A stretch of DNA of 9,727 bases, from positions 1 to 9,727 of the forward strand of contig PUOI01000328.1 of NCBI GenBank assembly GCA_003552765.1, written 5' to 3'. Numbering within the stretch: position 1 is the stretch's first letter; each line of letters opens with the position of its first letter. This document shows, piece after piece, positions 1 through 6,448 of this stretch. Made by a program: the position numbers and the translations under genes. This stretch comes from Candidatus Hydrogenedentota bacterium (lineage in GTDB: Bacteria > Hydrogenedentota > Hydrogenedentia > Hydrogenedentales > SLHB01). The notes under the pieces are model-generated. The model ran no database searches and was not told the origin of the DNA. It saw only the letters and a list, made by a program, of their open reading frames with translations.

Positions 1-158
1 AACCAAGCCAAGGGCCGGGCCTGTCCCTGCCATAGCGCAAGGACAATAACGCCATTTTACTCGGACAGTGTGTTTCTTGGCAATGGGTATTCTTCATAGG
101 CAAAGGCTTCGCCCTGCCCCCTACTCCCATACTTGCCGGGCAAGGCAACCGGGCCGAA
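1..158. other. Left-edge non-coding stretch downstream of the hydrolase-like gene
   Basis: No convincing gene is visible. On the minus strand there are two small hairpins: a 5-bp stem with a 3-base loop at 132-144 (CTTGC/GCAAG), and a longer imperfect one at 99-118 that needs a G-U pair and a bulge. Neither is followed by a T-run, so neither is a clear terminator. One minus-strand frame is open from an ATG at 130 to the window edge (43 codons). It has no purine-rich ribosome binding site at a normal distance and no recognisable motif. A different frame is open for 33 codons directly after the TGA of the upstream gene and ends in TAA near 60. Both are probably chance. Confidence 0.4.
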
Positions 159-1544
159 TCAAGAGCCGCCTTCGTGTTCGTCCAGGCTTTCAATAACGGA
201 CTTAATCTCGGCTTTGTTGGGCCAGATATCGCTGCCTCCATCGCCGCTGTTTTCAATCAGACGGCCGTAGATCGCCGCGACGCCCCGGCTCGCCCAGCGC
301 GGGATCTCATCAAGGATTTCATCGTCATCGTGCATGTCTTTTTGCGGCCAGGCGTCGTCACGTCTCCGGAACCGGTCCTCACTAAACAAGGGCCTATCGG
401 AGAACACCTCCACACCGGCCTCGATCTCGCTGTCGCTGGTTTCGGTGCGCCAGTGTTCCCACCCCGCATACTGCTCGTCGCCGGGCCGAAGCGTGTTCCA
501 CCGAATGCCGCGCTCCAGATACTGTCCTCTATTGGCGGGTTCGGGGTCTACCCCTTCGCCGATGTCGCTGTCCGAGTACCGGATGCCGATCCAATGATGC
601 CACCCGCCGAGTTGGGGGATGAGATCGTCGAGCCACCACTCGATTTGGGTTTCGTTGGTCCAGAACTCAACATCCCAGCCGATGCCCATCGACCAGCCAG
701 GCACAGGTCCGAGCCGGGCGGCGATGTAACGGTTGATGCGCTGGCTGTGGGCGCCATCGTATCCGCCGGGTAAGTAATTGAAATCGCCTTCTGGTCGCTT
801 GCCCCACATCCAGATGTGCAGCCAGCCGCCGCGCTCCGACCACTCGGCCGCGGCCGCTTCCAAGGCCTCGAACGTGCGCACATCCGGCGTTTCGGGAGCT
901 TCTTCCAAGCTGCCGGAGGAATCGGCCTCGAACCAGCCGCGGCCGATCGTGGAGATGTGACCGCCATTAAATCCGTGGTTGTCATTGAACTCCGCCACGA
1001 AGGATTGCATGCGGCTCACGTCGTCATGCAAGCGCTGTACCGAGGGCATCATGATGAGGATGGGCGTGCGTTGCGCGAGTTCTCCCTCCGGCCCATGCTG
1101 ACGCGCCCACGCGGTTGGTTCGTCCGGAATTTGACCGCTCCATCCCGTCCGGCGGGGATTACTCGAGGGCTGGACATCCACGGTGAACTCCAAGCCGTCG
1201 AGCGCTTCAATCGGAGAACTGGTGACGCCGGTCCAGCGGCCCTCAAACGACGCGCCAAAACGATACACGTAGGTGTCGTCCTCGCCGCTGTACCACACCA
1301 AACTCGTCCGCTCCGCGCCGCTGTCTTCGTGGCTCCACGTGCATGAGCCCTCGACATCCCATCTGTCCACGCCGCTAGCGGCGTCTGGGGCCTCCACCGC
1401 AAAATCGGTCCAGCGATACAATTCGACTTCGTCATGAGACGCGGATTGCGCATCAACCGGCGCCGAGGCCAGAACGCCGGTAAGGCCAACCGCCAGAACC
1501 GCCAAACACGCAAGCCTCACCTTGAATCCATTAGCGCCCGTCAT
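159..1544 (-). CDS. Secreted putative glycoside hydrolase-like protein (DUF5060-type N-terminal domain plus barrel)
   Basis: This 461-residue protein has a Sec-type signal peptide: K8 and R10, then a hydrophobic stretch at about 11-27, with likely cleavage after VDA at 30-32. Residues 39-125 form a short beta domain that starts with VELYRWTDFAVEA and contains YRFGASFEGRWTG. That pattern resembles the DUF5060 domain found at the front of putative glycoside hydrolases. From about 160 the protein looks like an alpha/beta barrel: strands ILIMMPS (162-168) and WLHIWMWG (241-248), then acidic GWDVEFW (289-295) with D291 and E293 as candidate catalytic residues. Near the end, SEDRFRRRD (388-396) and the segment around GVAAIYGRL (421-429) are like the closing part of DUF4038/DUF5060-type hydrolases. 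It is rich in Trp, as sugar-binding proteins often are. The ATG has AGGAGG at 1554-1559, 9 bases upstream. It follows the isomerase-like gene by 103 bases in the same direction. Substrate and activity are not known. The family call is from memory of sequence patterns. Confidence 0.7.
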   Translation of the reverse strand: MTGANGFKVRLACLAVLAVGLTGVLASAPVDAQSASHDEVELYRWTDFAVEAPDAASGVDRWDVEGSCTWSHEDSGAERTSLVWYSGEDDTYVYRFGASFEGRWTGVTSSPIEALDGLEFTVDVQPSSNPRRTGWSGQIPDEPTAWARQHGPEGELAQRTPILIMMPSVQRLHDDVSRMQSFVAEFNDNHGFNGGHISTIGRGWFEADSSGSLEEAPETPDVRTFEALEAAAAEWSERGGWLHIWMWGKRPEGDFNYLPGGYDGAHSQRINRYIAARLGPVPGWSMGIGWDVEFWTNETQIEWWLDDLIPQLGGWHHWIGIRYSDSDIGEGVDPEPANRGQYLERGIRWNTLRPGDEQYAGWEHWRTETSDSEIEAGVEVFSDRPLFSEDRFRRRDDAWPQKDMHDDDEILDEIPRWASRGVAAIYGRLIENSGDGGSDIWPNKAEIKSVIESLDEHEGGS

Positions 1545-1553
1545 GTCATCTCC

Positions 1554-1559
1554 CCTCCT
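1554..1559 (-). promoter_or_regulatory. Ribosome binding site of the hydrolase-like gene
   Basis: The minus strand reads AGGAGG, then 9 bases, then the ATG at 1544. An overlapping GGGAG lies 5 bases from the ATG. It fixes the start in front of the signal peptide. Confidence 0.7.
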
Positions 1560-1589
1560 CTATTTCTTGTCAGTGGCCAACACCAAACA

Positions 1590-1632
1590 CGCATGTTCCA
1601 CCAGCGCGGCATACACGCTGATGGAACATGCG
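1590..1632 (-). terminator. Strong intergenic hairpin, possible terminator or attenuator
   Basis: An inverted repeat has an 11-bp outer stem (CGCATGTTCCA pairs with TGGAACATGCG), one C-A mismatch, a 5-bp inner stem (CAGCG/CGCTG) and a 9-base loop. It lies 15 bases after the stop of the isomerase-like gene and 45 bases before the start of the hydrolase-like gene. On the minus strand the bases after the stem are TGTTTGGTGTT: T-rich, but not a clean T-run. It could end or reduce transcription between the two genes, or protect the 3' end of the upstream message. A protein-binding operator is also possible. Confidence 0.5.
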
Positions 1633-1647
1633 ACGCACTATCCTGAT

Positions 1648-3105
1648 TTAGTCTTCTCTGATGACTTCGACGCCCATCAGATTAGCGAGATGCTCGACAT
1701 CCCGCGTATGGTCTCCGTAGAAAAGGACCCGGTGAAGCATGGTCATCATGCCGTGCTCAGGGCTAAGGACGCCTCCCCCCCATGTCCGAGCCATGCGCTC
1801 GGCGTCGTTCACTTCGGTGCGGACCTGGGTGCGGCACGCAATGGTGGATTTCTCCGGCACTTCCGCGATGACGCCGTTGGAGAGAAGGAACGTGTCTAGA
1901 TGGACGAACTTCGTGCGCGTAATCTCCTGCCCTTGCCGGTACAGGACCTCCGGCACCGCGCCGTCGCCGCCTACTTCCGAGTGGCCGCGCAACAAATATT
2001 CGGCCGCCTCGCCGTCGGGACCGTCCATCTTGCTCGCGCCGGTGCAATGGGCGATCCACATCGAGTTCTGCGCCGTGTCGATGTAGTTGTTGCCTTGGAA
2101 GCCGGGCAGATCAAAGGCGTACTGGAAAAGCATCATGGTCCAAAGCGAATCCATGTCGCCCTCGCACACGGCGGGAATGCCCCGGTCGCGCAGTTGCGTA
2201 AAGGCGAGGCACGGGAAGCCGCGTTCGAGCCAGCCCAGACACCCGCCCACGGTGACCGCATCGGCCTGTTCTTCCTCGATGAGCTGGTCGAAGGCAAGGC
2301 ACATGCGGGACGCCATGACGACGTCGTTGCGCGAAGGCTCAAGGACGTCTCTTGCCTCGTTGATCCAACGATCGGTTTCGGCCTCCACGGCATCTTGGTC
2401 AAGGCCGTCGATAATGTCCTCGACGCGCTCGTACGGGATCTCGACCACGTCGGCCCCCAGCTTCTCCTTGACCTGATCCGGATCGCAGCTCGCCGGCGTG
2501 CCTTGGGCGTTGGGGAAAAGCAGCGCCCGGCTTTGCTTCATCAGCGCCGGCGCGCGCAACAGCCTAGCCGCCCGTTCCAGTTCGCCGTAGTCGCTGCTGG
2601 AAAACAGCGTCACCGGATGGCCCTCCTCCTCGCGCCAACGCGGCGGATACATCCAGTCGTGGCCGCTGCCGGGATAGGAATACACGGCGGCGGGGCGATT
2701 CGCCTCAAGCACGGGGGACATCACCCCAATGAGCCAGCCGATGCCGCTGGATATGGCGAGCACAGGCGCGTCCTCGCCCGCCTCTTCCATCAATGCGGCG
2801 GCCTCGTCCGCATTGTTCACGCGGCCTGTCACGAACTCAACGTTGCCGAGGTTGTTCTCGATTTCGTCAAAGCGAGCACGGATATTCTCGAACGCCTCTC
2901 CGCAGATGTTCCAATTTCGATCGGGCTGCCCCTCTTGGCCCAACAAGGTGCAGATGCGCACTTTCTTGTCCCGTGCGGCCCGCGGTTGGTTTGCCTGGGC
3001 CCCAGTCGCCAGACCGGGCGTCAGAAAACCTGCAGCCGTTAACGCGCCCGCGCTAGCCATGAATTGCCGCCGGTTCATCGACCCTGAACAACACGCTTCA
3101 CACAT
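1648..3105 (-). CDS. Tat-exported L-fucose/L-arabinose isomerase-like protein
   Basis: The chosen product is 485 residues. It begins MCEACCSGSMNRRQF, with a twin-arginine motif (N11-R12-R13-Q14-F15), a hydrophobic segment at about 16-34 and a likely cleavage after AQA at 36-38, so export by Tat is expected. The mature part resembles the L-fucose/L-arabinose isomerase fold: a Rossmann-like start KKVRICTLLG (47-56), CEGDMDS (314-320), GNNYIDTAQN (338-347), HC (353-354) and a C-terminal YGDHTRD (463-469). E315, D343 and a C-terminal His (H451 or H458) are candidates for the Glu/Asp/His metal ligands known in fucose isomerase. Family enzymes are normally cytoplasmic ketol isomerases, so export and actual activity are open questions. 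The frame is open to an ATG at 3144, but AAAGGAGG sits 7 bases before the ATG at 3105, which decides the start. Three Cys (2, 5, 6) precede the Tat motif, which is odd. An alternative start at the Met before NRRQF (3078) would remove them. It pairs with the hydrolase-like gene downstream. Confidence 0.75.
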   Translation of the reverse strand: MCEACCSGSMNRRQFMASAGALTAAGFLTPGLATGAQANQPRAARDKKVRICTLLGQEGQPDRNWNICGEAFENIRARFDEIENNLGNVEFVTGRVNNADEAAALMEEAGEDAPVLAISSGIGWLIGVMSPVLEANRPAAVYSYPGSGHDWMYPPRWREEEGHPVTLFSSSDYGELERAARLLRAPALMKQSRALLFPNAQGTPASCDPDQVKEKLGADVVEIPYERVEDIIDGLDQDAVEAETDRWINEARDVLEPSRNDVVMASRMCLAFDQLIEEEQADAVTVGGCLGWLERGFPCLAFTQLRDRGIPAVCEGDMDSLWTMMLFQYAFDLPGFQGNNYIDTAQNSMWIAHCTGASKMDGPDGEAAEYLLRGHSEVGGDGAVPEVLYRQGQEITRTKFVHLDTFLLSNGVIAEVPEKSTIACRTQVRTEVNDAERMARTWGGGVLSPEHGMMTMLHRVLFYGDHTRDVEHLANLMGVEVIRED

Positions 3106-3112
3106 GACGTAA

Positions 3113-3120
3113 CCTCCTTT
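3113..3120 (-). promoter_or_regulatory. Start-deciding ribosome binding site of the isomerase-like gene
   Basis: The minus strand reads AAAGGAGG TTACGTC ATG. This is a near-perfect Shine-Dalgarno sequence at 7 bases, which places the start at 3105 rather than at the in-frame ATG at 3144. Confidence 0.85.
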
Positions 3121-3194
3121 TGTACGCGAGGCTCCATGCCTCATCCTTCGCTGTACACAGTAACCCGACTACGACATGTACAAGTATTGCACAC

Positions 3195-3207
3195 TGAGTT
3201 CAACTCA
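3195..3207. repeat. Perfect 13-base palindrome, possible operator
   Basis: TGAGTT and AACTCA are separated by one base. It overlaps the -35 part of the weak promoter candidate for the isomerase-like gene, where a repressor would be expected to bind. No known regulator motif was recognised and a single copy was seen. Confidence 0.35.
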
Positions 3208-3304
3208 ACCAAATCGCGCTTCTTACTATGCACCGCATTTAGACATGCCCGTGCGCTCGGAACCCATGGTCTCGCGGTCAGCAATCGGGGGAGCGGGTAT
3301 GCTC

Positions 3305-4045
3305 TTATGCCTCCTCGTTCCCTGGCCGCCGACAACAACAGATGACGTTATCCCCCCAAAGCGCCTGCTTCTTTCCCGACTGGACCCGGCGCACCCCATT
3401 TAGCCCCAGCTTAACCAACTTCCACCCGATAAGACGCGCCTTCCCCGCAAGAGTCTTCGGAATGGGGCCCGTCTCCGAGAATTCCACTTCAACAAATCCG
3501 GCAAACTGCAACACTTGTTTAAGAGAGTTTGGCGTTAGTATTGTGCAGTGCGTCAGATCCCCGTAGATCATTTGGCGCGAGAAAAGGCCCTCACCGTTTG
3601 GGGTTTGCAGAATGAAACACCCCCCCGGTTTCAGAGCTTGTTCAACCTTACCCAGCAACTCTATCAGTTCTTCTCTATGAAAATGCTCAACGAAATCGAC
3701 GGCAATAATCACATCATAAACGCCTTCCGAACTCAACAGGTATTCAAACACATCCGCCTCAATCGCGTCACATCCTAGCTCTTTTGCGATCCCCACCTGT
3801 TCAGCGCTCACATCTATCCCCTGCACATTATGAAAGCCCTGCTCCTTCAGAAACTGAAGCAAATACCCTGGGCCACATCCCAACTCAAGAATGCGGCAAC
3901 TGCTGTTCATGTCCGTGATATATGGCAGATACCGGTACTCAAACGCTGTCCACAATCTATTTCTTTCTTCAGGCCTAAGTGTGCCGGCATGTTCCTTAAA
4001 CTGTGAAACATATTTCTCATACAATATGCTGCGATAATCCTTCAT
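3305..4045 (-). CDS. Class I SAM-dependent methyltransferase
   Basis: The chosen product is 246 residues and soluble. The SAM-binding motif I is ILELGCGPG (52-60), followed by acidic D78 in GIDVS, the strand DVIIAVDFVEHF (111-122) and LKPGG (138-142). The segment from GDLTH (162-166) through TPNSLKQVLQFAGF (171-184) is typical of the Methyltransf_11/23-type enzymes common in O-antigen and capsule loci. The probable role is methylation of a sugar in the surface glycan, but the acceptor cannot be read from sequence. The frame can also open at a GTG at 4063, overlapping the upstream glycosyltransferase. I chose the ATG at 4045 because GAGGAG lies 7 bases before it. That start is 4 bases after the glycosyltransferase stop, so translational coupling is likely. 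G+C is low in its middle (21 of 60 at 3661-3720). Confidence 0.85.
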   Translation of the reverse strand: MKDYRSILYEKYVSQFKEHAGTLRPEERNRLWTAFEYRYLPYITDMNSSCRILELGCGPGYLLQFLKEQGFHNVQGIDVSAEQVGIAKELGCDAIEADVFEYLLSSEGVYDVIIAVDFVEHFHREELIELLGKVEQALKPGGCFILQTPNGEGLFSRQMIYGDLTHCTILTPNSLKQVLQFAGFVEVEFSETGPIPKTLAGKARLIGWKLVKLGLNGVRRVQSGKKQALWGDNVICCCRRPGNEEA

Positions 4046-4049
4046 GCCA

Positions 4050-5261
4050 TTACTCCTCGCCACGCTCTGTCATACTATGCTCCAATGGGGTCAATACCGC
4101 TTCTTTAAACTCCTGCCCCATATGCTCAATCCGAAATGCTCGATGAACCCGGTCATATCCCTGTTCCCCTAACTGTGCCGCATATTCGGGATTGTCCAGA
4201 AGGGTTAGAATCTTCTCTCTCAGGTCATCTACATCCCCCGCTCTTGCAATTAGTCCTGAGACGCCGTCCTCGACAGCATCAGGTATACCTCCGCTGTCTG
4301 ATCCGATTACAGGTTTCTTACAGGCGTTTGCTTCCAAGAACGTTATTCCAAAGCCTTCAACATCGTGATAAGGAGAGCCTATATATGTGCTTGGCATAAC
4401 AAAAATGTCGCATACCCTATAAAAATTGGTGACTTCCCGGTAGTCCTCGAAGCGCACATAGCGCTCTATTCCGAGCGACTGTACTTCTCTCTCTAGCGCC
4501 ACGCGGCACGGTCCCGTCCCCATAATCACATATAGGACATTGGGATGCCGCCGAATCACTTCGGGCAGAGCTTGTATGACTGTACGGTGTCCTTTTCGCG
4601 CTTCCAAGCGAGCAACCGTAAGAAGAACCCGCCGTCCGCGAAGTCCCTCCCGTTTCGCGAATGCATCTATATCATCAGAATCGCCAAAACGGTCTGGATC
4701 TATCTTCGGGTTTATGACTGTTATGCGGTCCGCTGGAATACCTCTCTGCTGGACGGCGCTCTTGGTCCACTCGCTATTTGCGATAACGCGATATGCATTT
4801 CGCAACAGTATATTTGTAAGCCATCCTCGCAACCGGCCTCGGTTCCGGATCAGCTCGGTTCCATGTGCTTGCACAACGTACGGCGCGCCACGCGTCCACT
4901 TCACCAGTAATCCCGTCAAGGCAAGAGGATAGGTGACGCTGTAGTACAGGACCAGAGGCCGCTTCGCCCGAGCCAAGCGCACGACCCGGACCGCCGCTCG
5001 CAAAACAGATACCACGGTACGAAGCCAAGTGCGCTGTTCATACTCCATCCGTTCAATCGGAAACGCCTGTTCCGCATCAAATGCCTTGGTTTCCTGCAAG
5101 CTTTGTGAGTCGTATCCCTGGTGAACCGAGGCGCTTACTCCGTGCGGCGCCAGGACATATACTTCATCTGGGGGAAGACTTGCCGCCAGATCATAGACAA
5201 GGCGGGCGATCCCCCCCGCCATTGGCGGGAAATTGTGCGCAACAATAAGTACCTGTGTCAT
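4050..5261 (-). CDS. GT-B fold glycosyltransferase, family 4 type
   Basis: This 403-residue cytoplasmic or membrane-associated enzyme is expected to transfer a sugar from a nucleotide-sugar donor to a growing lipid-linked glycan, usually with retention of configuration. The N-terminal domain starts MTQVLIVAHNFPPMAGGIAR with the acceptor-side glycine loop (G16-G17) and includes QAHGTEL (131-137) and ANSEWTK (161-167). The C-terminal domain has VARLEARKGH (216-225, with R218 and K223 as likely donor-phosphate contacts), MGTGP (247-251) and the EX7E motif E302-GFGITFL-E310, followed by GSDSGGIPDAV (320-330). Length is normal for the family. Sugar and linkage are unknown. The ATG lacks a good Shine-Dalgarno sequence (only AGAAGAGAG directly before it), but the N-terminus matches the usual start of the family. 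It lies 151 bases after the FkbM-like gene. Confidence 0.88.
   Translation of the reverse strand: MTQVLIVAHNFPPMAGGIARLVYDLAASLPPDEVYVLAPHGVSASVHQGYDSQSLQETKAFDAEQAFPIERMEYEQRTWLRTVVSVLRAAVRVVRLARAKRPLVLYYSVTYPLALTGLLVKWTRGAPYVVQAHGTELIRNRGRLRGWLTNILLRNAYRVIANSEWTKSAVQQRGIPADRITVINPKIDPDRFGDSDDIDAFAKREGLRGRRVLLTVARLEARKGHRTVIQALPEVIRRHPNVLYVIMGTGPCRVALEREVQSLGIERYVRFEDYREVTNFYRVCDIFVMPSTYIGSPYHDVEGFGITFLEANACKKPVIGSDSGGIPDAVEDGVSGLIARAGDVDDLREKILTLLDNPEYAAQLGEQGYDRVHRAFRIEHMGQEFKEAVLTPLEHSMTERGEE
4053..4058 (-). promoter_or_regulatory. Ribosome binding site of the methyltransferase, inside the upstream gene's end
   Basis: GAGGAG encodes the last two Glu codons of the glycosyltransferase and also serves as a Shine-Dalgarno sequence 7 bases before the ATG at 4045. 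This supports 4045 over the GTG at 4063. Confidence 0.7.
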
Positions 5262-5412
5262 CTCTCTTCTGGAAATCCTTGCCCCAGCCGCGGCTCCGTC
5301 CTGTTTCGGTATGGCGAATCGGGACTAATTTCAAATCGGAGGAACGCTCAGTAACGCCGGTGTATTGCGCCCAGTGTCACGCTGATCGCACGACATATCA
5401 CTCGTCTCTGAT
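5262..5412 (-). other. Spacer between the FkbM-like and glycosyltransferase genes, weak promoter-like element
   Basis: This is the longest gap inside the polysaccharide block. The minus strand contains TTGAAA near 5330-5335, a good -35 match, but the hexamer 17 bases on (TACCGA) is a poor -10. A 10-base perfect palindrome AGCCGCGGCT lies at 5286-5295, and ATTTGAAAT is a 9-base palindrome next to the -35 match. No terminator was seen. It may hold an internal promoter or simply be a junction between exchanged cassettes. Confidence 0.25.
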
Positions 5413-6351
5413 TCACGCATTTTCTTCAGCAGCGACATGAATGGTAGGGAGTTGCGAGACCATCTTCCTCTGTTCATCTTGCGAGAACCCTCGTTGTAAG
5501 CGCCTATAGTGTGGGAAGAAGGCGTCATGCGCCGATACCTCCCGCAGAGGTTCTTCTATCAGGTCACGCCTAACAAAGAACGCATTGACCCCGTTCGATT
5601 CACAACCAACCAGCCCGTAGCCTTTCCTTCCGCCCAGAAACTCCATGGCCGCCAAAGAAGATCCATGATAAAACCCGCTGGGATGCGCGGCCATCCTGTC
5701 GAAATTCGCTTCATACGGGATGGTAACCGGTTGATCGGATCCGAACGACGCGTTGTATTCTATTACCACGACTCTGGGCTGAATAACTTCCACGGCCTCC
5801 CACACCCAATAGTCATTCCCATCGATGTCTATCACCAGTAAGTCGATCTCGCCCTTCATCCCGGCATCTTCCAGCAAGCCGTTGATGTTATCCCGTGTAA
5901 CAAAGGCATGCTCAATAGGCACTCGCTCCGCGTGCCCCAGCAGCCGGTTGCCATAGTATCCGCGAGCAGCCCGAACACTATCTTCATCGCAATCCATCAG
6001 TAGCCCTCGCCAACCGCAATGAAGCGATAACAGCGCACTGAGGCACTCTGTGCCATCCTCTATTCCGAATTCAACAAAGCGATAGTCGTGTACGCCTATA
6101 GTTGAAAAGATCCACCCGAGTACTCCGTCCTCGCCATTCTGTGAATAGACTTTGAATTCATAGGGAGTCAGCGAGTATTCGTCTGATTCCGCCATCAGCG
6201 ATGGATACTCCCGTAGCATGCTGAACGCGGCATTCGTTTGCCCCATATACTGAAGGAGACGTAGCTCGTCGTCAACGCTCGTCACCGCGAGTTGTTTCTT
6301 CGTAACGCTGCGTACCGTCTCTTTCGCCCTATCTTTAAGCCATTGTTTCAC
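5413..6351 (-). CDS. FkbM-like methyltransferase-fold protein
   Basis: This 312-residue protein has no signal peptide and no membrane segment. An N-terminal helical region (1-60) is followed by SQNGEDG (70-76) and then FVEFGIEDGTE (92-102), which corresponds to SAM-binding motif I of FkbM-type methyltransferases (usually FVDxGAxxG). DCDE (120-123) sits at the acidic position after strand 2. LLVIDIDGNDYWVWEAV (171-187) matches the IDVEGxExxVLxG region of FkbM proteins but carries DIDGND instead. IEYN (197-200) follows. Its place beside a glycosyltransferase and a flippase suggests modification of surface glycan, but the changed motifs leave open whether it methylates anything. It starts with GTG, with AAGAGGAG 9 bases upstream. 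Confidence 0.65.
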   Translation of the reverse strand: MKQWLKDRAKETVRSVTKKQLAVTSVDDELRLLQYMGQTNAAFSMLREYPSLMAESDEYSLTPYEFKVYSQNGEDGVLGWIFSTIGVHDYRFVEFGIEDGTECLSALLSLHCGWRGLLMDCDEDSVRAARGYYGNRLLGHAERVPIEHAFVTRDNINGLLEDAGMKGEIDLLVIDIDGNDYWVWEAVEVIQPRVVVIEYNASFGSDQPVTIPYEANFDRMAAHPSGFYHGSSLAAMEFLGGRKGYGLVGCESNGVNAFFVRRDLIEEPLREVSAHDAFFPHYRRLQRGFSQDEQRKMVSQLPTIHVAAEENA

Positions 6352-6360
6352 GATATACTA

Positions 6361-6368
6361 CTCCTCTT
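6361..6368 (-). promoter_or_regulatory. Ribosome binding site supporting the GTG start of the FkbM-like gene
   Basis: AAGAGGAG lies 9 bases before the GTG at 6351. No other start in the first 30 codons has a comparable signal. Confidence 0.65.
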
Positions 6369-6425
6369 GCTCGTCTCCCAAAGGCATTAAGCTGGTGTGC
6401 TTCATACCGCCAAGATTGCCAAATA

Positions 6426-6448
6426 GCACTGTTCTGATTTCACAGTGC
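6426..6448 (-). terminator. Inverted repeat straddling the flippase stop codon, weak terminator candidate
   Basis: GCACTGT and ACAGTGC form a perfect 7-bp stem with a 9-base loop, and the flippase stop codon (TGA) lies at the stem-loop junction. On the minus strand the stem is followed by TATTTGG, which is too short for a good T-run. It may reduce read-through into the FkbM-like gene or only stabilise the message. Confidence 0.3.

Larger units (their letters stand above)
3106..3304 (-). promoter_or_regulatory. Intergenic region before the isomerase-like gene: possible promoter, palindrome and UTR hairpin
   Basis: This 199-base non-coding stretch separates the polysaccharide genes from the isomerase/hydrolase pair and is the likeliest place for the pair's promoter. 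A weak sigma-70-like candidate on the minus strand is TTGAAC, 17 bases, TACATG; the -35 part falls inside the palindrome at 3195-3207 (TGAGTT-C-AACTCA on the plus strand). TGTACA occurs twice, at 3152-3157 and 3177-3182, 25 bases apart. A 5-bp hairpin (GAGGC/GCCTC, loop of 5) at 3128-3142 lies 7 bases upstream of the Shine-Dalgarno sequence. No clear terminator for the upstream methyltransferase gene was found, only a 4-bp GAGC/GCTC stem right after its stop. The promoter assignment is weak. Confidence 0.35.

Noticed and set aside
1..130. Small minus-strand frame open to the left edge
   Set aside because: Only 43 codons, no ribosome binding site, no motif, and other frames in the same stretch are open for comparable lengths.
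174..773. Plus-strand open frame of 199 codons
   Set aside because: It is antisense to the hydrolase-like gene, shows no recognisable domain, and its composition follows the opposite strand.
816..1346. Plus-strand open frame of 176 codons
   Set aside because: It is another antisense shadow of the hydrolase-like gene with no motif and no start signal.
1900..3042. Plus-strand open frame of 380 codons
   Set aside because: It lies wholly antisense to the isomerase-like gene, whose Tat signal, family motifs and ribosome binding site are clear. Long antisense frames are expected opposite G+C-rich genes, and the product shows no family motif.
3106..3144. Longer start (ATG at 3144) for the isomerase-like gene
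   Set aside because: It would place 13 extra residues before the leader and has no ribosome binding site, while AAAGGAGG directs translation to 3105.
5286..5295. Palindrome AGCCGCGGCT as an operator or terminator
   Set aside because: It is short, G+C-rich, has no loop or T-run, and such 10-base palindromes are expected by chance at this composition.
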